The notes below the pieces were generated by a model that ran no database searches, was not told where the DNA came from, and saw nothing but the letters and a program-made list of their open reading frames with translations. The position numbers and the translations under genes were made by a program. Source: Piromyces finnis (lineage: Eukaryota > Neocallimastigomycota > Neocallimastigomycetes > Neocallimastigales > Neocallimastigaceae). From it: 64,000 nt of DNA. The stretch is taken from contig MCFH01000001.1 in the NCBI GenBank assembly GCA_002104945.1, forward strand, positions 1,515,001 to 1,579,000. The letters are read 5' to 3'. Shown in pieces: positions 57,756 to 64,000 of the stretch (positions within the stretch are counted from its first letter, which is position 1; each line of letters opens with the position of its first letter).

Positions 57756-58233
57756 CATTTATAAAAATTTTTTAACATCTATTACAAATTTTATTTTATC
57801 AATAAAAATTGATATTTCTTTTTTTTTTTTATTTTTTACCTTTTTTTTATTTATTTTTTTTTTTTTAAATATAATTTTTTTTTTCTTTTTTTTAATTTTT
57901 ATTTATATGTACCTTTTTATAAATCCTTACTAAAATTTTATTTGTATTTTATACAAATAAAATAAAAAAAATTCTTTACATTTTAATATTATGTTTGAGG
58001 GTTAATTAAATTAATAACTATTAAAATGATAAAACTTTAAATATATATAAATTTGTATTTACTCTTATTACTAATTTTTTAAATAATTGCTATTTAAGCG
58101 TATCGTTTATGTTTTTACGTAATAAATAATTAAGTTAATAATAATAATAAAATAAAATAATAAAAAAAAAAAACATTGAATTCATACAAAACTTAAGTAT
58201 ATTCTTGATTTGGTTTACTAATCATTGATTAAT
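57756..58233. other. AT-rich spacer downstream of ARG8
   Basis: T-rich runs and AT-rich DNA; it should contain the 3' UTR of the minus-strand aminotransferase gene. Nothing else is seen. Confidence 0.7.
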
Positions 58234-59963
58234 TTATAATTTGTCTTCAAGATATTTAATAGACTTGCTAATGATAGAAACACCACGATCAATTTCATCC
58301 TTGGTAACAATAAGTGGTGGAAGAAGACGTAAAGTGTTCATACCACAAGTAATAACTAATAAACCTTGTTGACGACAAACATCAGCAACAGCAGCTGGAG
58401 TAATTTTTTCATCTAATCCAACACCAATCATTAAACCTAAACCACGAACTTCCTTAACAATTTTGGATCCCTTAGTGGCTTCCTTTAAACTTTTCTTTAA
58501 GTATTCACCCTTTTCAGTGACTTCTGATAAAAATTGTGGCTTATTAATGGTTTCAAAAACAGCAGCACCAACGTGAGTAGCTAAAGAGTTACCACCAAAA
58601 GTAGTACCGTGATCTCCTGGCTTAATAGTTTTGGCAACCTTTTCAGATAAAATAGTAGCACCAATTGGAATACCACCACCGAGTGGTTTAGCTAATGTAA
58701 AGATATCTGGAGTAATATCAAAATGTTGATGGGCATATAACTTACCAGTACGACCAACACCAGTTTGAATTTCATCAATAATTAAAAGAGCATTAACTTC
58801 ATCACATCTTTTTCTTAAATATTGTATGAATTCCTTTTTAGCTGGAGTTAAACCACCTTCACCTTGAACAACTTCAATAATAACACCACAAACATTTTCA
58901 TCAATGTTTTTCTTGGCAGCTTCAATATCATTGTATGGAGAGTATTTAAATCCTGGTAATAATGGAGAGAATGGATCTTGGTATTTTGGATTTGGGGTAG
59001 CAGATAAAGCACCTAAAGAACGACCGTGGAAGGCATGGTTGAATGAAATAATAACGTTTTTATCTTGAGAAAAGGTCTTACCATATCTTCTAGCGAACTT
59101 AATGGCAGCTGTTATTTTATATAAAAATATAAATTTAAGCATTTTTTTTATTATTAATGGACAATTTTTTATTGATAAATAAAAATTTACATATTTTTTG
59201 ACTTTTAAATTATTTTAAATAATTAATTACCTTCATTAGCTTCAGTACCAGAATTACCGAAGAAAACTTTAGCACCATCAGCGAATTTACCCTTCTTTTC
59301 TAAACTTTCAACAATTAACTTAGCTAATTTAGCTGGATTTTCGTTGTGATATAAGTTACTAACGTGAATAATTTTTGAAATTTGTTCTTTAATAGCGTTA
59401 ATAATAATTGGGTTATTGTGACCAAGAGTATTAACAGCAATACCAGCAGCAAAATCAAGGTATTTACGTTCAGCAGTATCATAAACGTAAGCACCTTCAC
59501 CATGGTTAAAGATAACATTTGGTCTTCCGTATAATGGAAGAAGGTATTGAGAATCATCATTTATTTTTTCAATAGTACCCTTTGCAGTTTCATTATCTGG
59601 GTGAGTAGCCTAAACATATAATGTTTTTTTATAATATTATAATATTATATTATATTTTAATATTGACGTTTTAAACCTTTATTATTTTAAATATTCATAA
59701 TATAAATTTTTTACATTAATGGTAACGTTTTTGCTTGACATAGTAGTGTATTTAAGTGATTGAATCTAATTATTTTAAAAATTATATTTTGTTTATTTGC
59801 AAAAATATTTAATATATATTTCTTCCTCAATTTATTATTTTAATTATATGGTATTTTAATAAATTATTACTTTATTGAAAGAGGCTAAAGTTCTGGAAGA
59901 AACTGGAATTAAGTACTTACTGATTTGGTTAGTTTTTGATAAAGTTTGTGATAAGAAACTCAT
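58234..59963 (-). CDS. ARG8: Acetylornithine aminotransferase (Arg8-like), organelle-targeted
   Basis: PLP-dependent class III aminotransferase that makes N-acetylornithine from N-acetylglutamate semialdehyde in arginine synthesis. Four inferred exons: 59963-59871, 59765-59715, 59609-59231 and 59108-58234, GT-AG with matching phases, 465 residues. Residues 1 to about 45 (MSFLSQTLSKTNQISKYL, then SSRTLASFNK) lack acidic residues and are rich in Ser/Thr/Lys/Arg, typical of a mitochondrial-type presequence. The core has DFAAGIAVNTLGH, VFFGNSGTEANEAAIKFAR, FHGRSLGALSATPNPKYQ, IIDEIQTGVGRTGKLYAH and the PLP lysine in LAKPLGGGIP. GTTFGGNSLA, RGLGLMIG and LRLLPPL lie toward the C-terminus. These match ArgD/Arg8 better than ornithine aminotransferase. 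The tiny second exon (17 codons) is the least certain part. In a gut fungus the organelle would be the hydrogenosome. Confidence 0.88.
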
Positions 59964-62689
59964 TTTTATTTTATGAATTCTATTTATTAATATAAATATA
60001 TATATAAATAGCAAAAATATATTAGTAACCAAATTGAATAAATATAACACTAATTAAGTTTTTATATTATTAATAATAAAAAAAACTATGTATATTATTT
60101 AGTATTAATTAATACATATTTAAATATTATTTTTATACTTTTTGTTGTATTGTTTATTATTTATATATTTAATTTAGTTTTTTTTTTTTTTTATTACGGG
60201 CTATCTGTATTTTTTAATCTATTTATTCCTATAATTATTTTTATATAATTATAGCAATTATAACTACTTTTTTTATAAATAAATATAATATATATACCTT
60301 ATAATTTATATAAGTTCTTCTATTTTAAATAGAAAAATAATAAAAATTACAATGTGTAATTAATTATAAAATAATTTTGTATAATGAAAAAATTTTTTTT
60401 TGTAAATTTTTTATATATTTATACCTTTCTTTCTAAATGGAAATTAAAATTCTAAAATTGGTGTGATTGGTGGAATTATGATTAGAAAGATTAACCCTTT
60501 TTAAAGATTAATATAACAAATATAATAAATCAAATAACCTTTTTAATATTTCATATATACGCTAGTAAAAAAAATTTTTAATTATTTCTAAAGCTTAATA
60601 TTAAATTTATTATTTAAAAAATTGGCATTCATTTGTATGGCTTATTTCTATTAATATAAATATAATGGCGAAAATTATTTTTAACAACCACAAAAACATA
60701 TTTTCCTCTTTCATTTTTCGGTTAAATTAAATAACTGCCACAAATCTATTTTAATTTAAATTTATCAATATAATTTTGTAATAATAAAAATAATAAATAA
60801 TCCATATATTAGCTTAGCATAAAAATATTAATGTCAAAACTTGTTTATAGGAGAAATAATAATAAAAAGTTTTATAATTTTTACTTTTTTATATGCCTTT
60901 TATTAAAGAAAAATGTCTTAAAGTTTTTATGGTTAAGCATAAATTTTATTAACTTTATATTATTTTTCAAATCTAAATAATAATAATAATAAAAAAAATG
61001 GAGTTGTTTAAGAATTAAGAATTATCAAATAAATATTTTTACAATATGAAAGCAATATTCATAAAGTACATAATATTAATAATCACATATATCATATTAA
61101 ATATAAATATTATTACATTTTAACATTATAAATATAATATTATGATTTGTTGTGTATGATGATATAAAATTTTATATATATAAAAATTGAATTTTTTTTT
61201 TCTTTCATATAGGTTTGATCAATAAATAATGTATTGATCAAATCTTTAAATTAAATCAATAATGAACATTATTGGTTACACGAAATGCTTAATGGCTTTT
61301 AATTAAAAAAAATATAAAACAACAGAAATAGTAGTAATTAATTTCTGTATATTAAAAACTTGTATAAACTTCTTGAACTTATTTTAATATTTAGAAATAG
61401 AAGAAATTCAGAGGAGCATTTGGAAATCTTTAATATACAATAATCTATTCTTGGAATTTATTATTATTTAGTACCTGATTTTCTGGTAAACTACTTGAAA
61501 TGAATAATTATATATTAATATATATAGACTTTAAGATATAGCTAATGATCCCGTTTTTAATTAACTACGTTACTATGTGATATAGAAAAATGAAGCTCGT
61601 CTTTCTGTAAACTACCTAGTATTTAATAATGTTTAATAATTTATATTGTAAAAAAAAAAATATGAATTATCATTAAAAGGATGAATATATATTATATTTG
61701 ATATTTATGATATGAATGAATTCTAATGGTATAATAAAATAATAATATTTAGGTTCAAAATTTTGAATTCTATAACTGCTAAGGAATATTGTATTAGTTT
61801 ATGTTAATACACTCTATGATTAATATTTAAATATAATATTTATAATTAATTTAAATAAGTATTTATTATTTAAAAGGGCAATAACGCTAATGTATTTTAT
61901 ATATGTTTCAATATAAAATAGTCTAATAATAAAGATGAATAATTTATTATGTATAGAAAAGAACAAGCAAACAATTATAGAAGAGAAATATAAGTATTAA
62001 TATTAACATAAATAACTTATAATAAAGTTATAGTTGAAAAAAATAAAGAAATATTTATGTTAAAATACAATATAATCTTTATGATATATATTATTTAAAA
62101 AATAAAAAAATTGGTTTACCATATTTCTATTTGTAATATTGATTAAAAAATGTTTTTACAATTTGATATTAAATCAATATTTAATTATTAATAAAAGTTA
62201 TTGGTAAAAAGTGATACAACAATACTATTTAACTAAAATTTTTACTAAAGTTCATTAATGATAAAAATTTTTATTGGGCTTATAATATTAATATCAATAA
62301 AAATCACTAAATTATATAGTATTAATTACAATAGCAAACCAATTTAATTATTTATATATACATTCATCAATTGATCAATTATAAGCCAAAGGATTTACTC
62401 TACATACTACATGTTTTTCAAAAATATATATTATTTGATTTTTTGATATTTATATAATTGTTAAGTTGTAAAATTGATTTATATATATATATATTTAAAG
62501 TGGAAAAATAAGTATAATGTGTTTTTGATAAATTTATAACATCCTCACTAAAAACATGACTTTGAAATGCTAATAATTATATATAATTTATATGTATAAT
62601 TTTGGTTCGATCCTACAGATGCCAATATTTTCCCCATTATGAGTTAGGTTATGATAAGTATTAAGGACTCTAATTTATTATCATTATAT
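59964..62689. other. AT-rich intergenic region
   Basis: It includes the ARG8 promoter side. Only low-complexity AT DNA was seen, with no supported gene, RNA or repeat family. Confidence 0.72.
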
Positions 62690-63450
62690 TATGATGTTGA
62701 TACAGATCTTGCCAACTCAAGAGGGCTTAGTGTACATGGTACATTTCAAATTAAAAGGTTAATAATGATTTAAGCCTGTAGTCCAGATACATAAGCAGTA
62801 TTCATTTCTCATATTAAATTAATGTCAACTTCTAATATTATAAAGAGGTTACTGAAAGCTTCCATTTCAAAGAAAGTTGTTTATAGCCTTTGGTCTCTGT
62901 AACTAGAGAGACTGAGATCTTCAGCGTAGACTCTTCGAGGTTAAATACATATGCATTAAGTTATAACTTTTTACAGACAACATGCTGACTATAAATATTA
63001 AATCTTGTAGTTTACTTGCTTATATTATATTACCTACCTTAGGATGTTGACAAAGTAGGTTTTAAATGACCCGTCTTGAGACACGAACCAAGATGATCAA
63101 CAAATATGTAATCACTTGAGGTGTATGGGCAGTAAACTCATATGCGTAATGGAAATTATTATGATGAGATTTTTATGAAGGATCTGAATCTAGGCATAAT
63201 TATTGGGACCCAAAAGATGGTAAAGCCAGAAGAATTTTTGATGGAGATTCATAGCGGTTTTGAAATACAAATCAATCATCAACTTTGGATATGTAACATT
63301 ATGAAATGGTTAATACTTAATTGAAGGATCATATGAGACAAATATATGAAATTAAGAAATATTATACAAGAATATGCATACTATGTGCGTAGATTGAATA
63401 TCAAAGCTAAAGGATCAATACCACCACCATCTAGTAATAGGAAATAGTCA
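62690..63450 (+). pseudogene. Decayed large-subunit (28S) rRNA fragment
   Basis: Collinear with the D2 and following region of fungal LSU rRNA. Anchors in order are: TATAGCCTTTGGTC and GAGACTGAG near 62882-62925; GACCCGTCTTGAGACACGAA (63069); CTCATATGCGTAATG (63136); ATTGGGACCCAAAAGATGG (63201); and GATTCATAGCGG then ACCACCATCTAGTA near 63246-63434. About 20 bp is missing after AAAGATGGT. Many CpG sites expected in LSU are CA or TG here, for example three in a row in ATCAATCATCAA. It is therefore a dispersed, mutated rDNA copy. A 60-codon frame at 63142 lies inside it and is not a gene. The left boundary is uncertain; 62600-62690 may also belong. Confidence 0.82.
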
Positions 63451-64000
63451 ACCTTTTTCTAATAATTATTATTAAAATTACTTTAATAGATTAGGGGAAA
63501 GGAACTTCATTATATAATATATATATATATATTAAATATATTTTAAAATGTTAAAAAGTTTAGTGGAATAATTATATTAATTATCTATTAATAGAGTTTA
63601 TCCTTAAAATTTAAAATATTATTATATAATTATATATATTAATATATACTAAAAATATTATTATAAGCCAAGTAATTCAAGGTATGTATTAGGAAGATAT
63701 GTGACTTCTTCCTATATATATATATACTAGTATTAGTTATAATATTTTTTTTCTAAGAAAAATAGTCAAATACATTGCATGCGATTTTTCTATCATTTAT
63801 TTATCTTATACTATTTACATATATAGTCAATTGAATATACATCTTTCATATTTTATTTATTTAAAATGCATAATAGTTCGATGAACTCTTCAAATTATAT
63901 TGTGTGGGATATATTTATCATAAATTAATAAAAAATTCAAAGACAATCAGAAGAATTATTACCACTAGTAATGATTGATGAATAGTGTTTTAAATACAGA
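63451..64000. other. AT-rich sequence at window end
   Basis: Mostly AT-rich with (AT)n runs. No coding or RNA feature is supported; further rDNA similarity was not recognisable. Confidence 0.6.

Noticed and set aside
63142-63324. A 60-codon frame
   Set aside because: It lies inside the decayed 28S rRNA fragment and reads rRNA-derived sequence.

Overview
The window looks like nuclear DNA of an anaerobic gut fungus (Neocallimastigomycota). Intergenic DNA is extremely AT-rich, with poly-A/T, (TAA)n and (AAAT)n runs. Genes carry short GT-AG introns of about 80-250 bp. The four host genes read as fungal: an HDEL-tailed ER Hsp70, an SPX-VTC polyphosphate polymerase, an Arg8-type aminotransferase with an organelle presequence, and an ankyrin/RS-rich protein. 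A highly expressed gene (BiP) has strongly biased GGT/AAG/GAA/CAA codons. The phylum call is inference; another AT-rich early-diverging fungus is possible.

Layout: 1-6239 holds BiP/KAR2 (+) in AT-rich DNA. 6240-38925 is a stack of non-LTR (LINE) retrotransposons on the + strand. 41052-44347 is a five-exon ankyrin-repeat gene. 45639-48137 (-) is a seven-exon VTC4-like gene. 50650-57755 (-) is a second LINE cluster with one intact element inside an older copy. 58234-59963 (-) is a four-exon ARG8-like gene. 62690-63450 is a decayed large-subunit rRNA fragment.

The main object is a single-ORF LINE family of about 5.7 kb. It has two 5'-UTR monomers of about 124 bp, a structured leader, and an ORF of about 1,510 codons: N-terminal basic domain, Q- and S/N-rich linker, APE-type endonuclease, reverse transcriptase, Cys/His zinc motif, N/S-rich linker, conserved C-terminal tail. 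It ends in a short 3' UTR and a pure poly-A tail. Four near-identical ORFs are open (copies 1, 3, 5 and 8), and one (copy 2) is frameshifted.

The array is nested, not simply tandem. Copy 1 sits in the second 5'-UTR monomer of copy 2, flanked by an exact 12-bp duplication. Copy 2 sits in the first monomer of copy 3, flanked by another exact 12-bp duplication. With these insertions removed, copies 1, 2 and 3 each have exactly two monomers. A further 3' end (copy 4) lies in the first monomer of copy 5. A 5'-truncated copy sits in the 3' end of the family's own ORF with a third 12-bp duplication and was then amplified to three units. Copy 8 interrupts an older copy about 40 bp further along the same ORF end. 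The family therefore appears to home to its own sequence. A large segmental duplication (X segment plus decayed fragment, offset 9,201 bp) and unequal exchange reshaped the stack.

The X segment (26489-27099 and 35690-36300) is an unrecognised, GC-richer coding remnant with an AATAAA-like signal and its own short A-run, probably a retroposed transcript of unknown origin. No CRISPR, tRNA or bacterial-type feature was seen.
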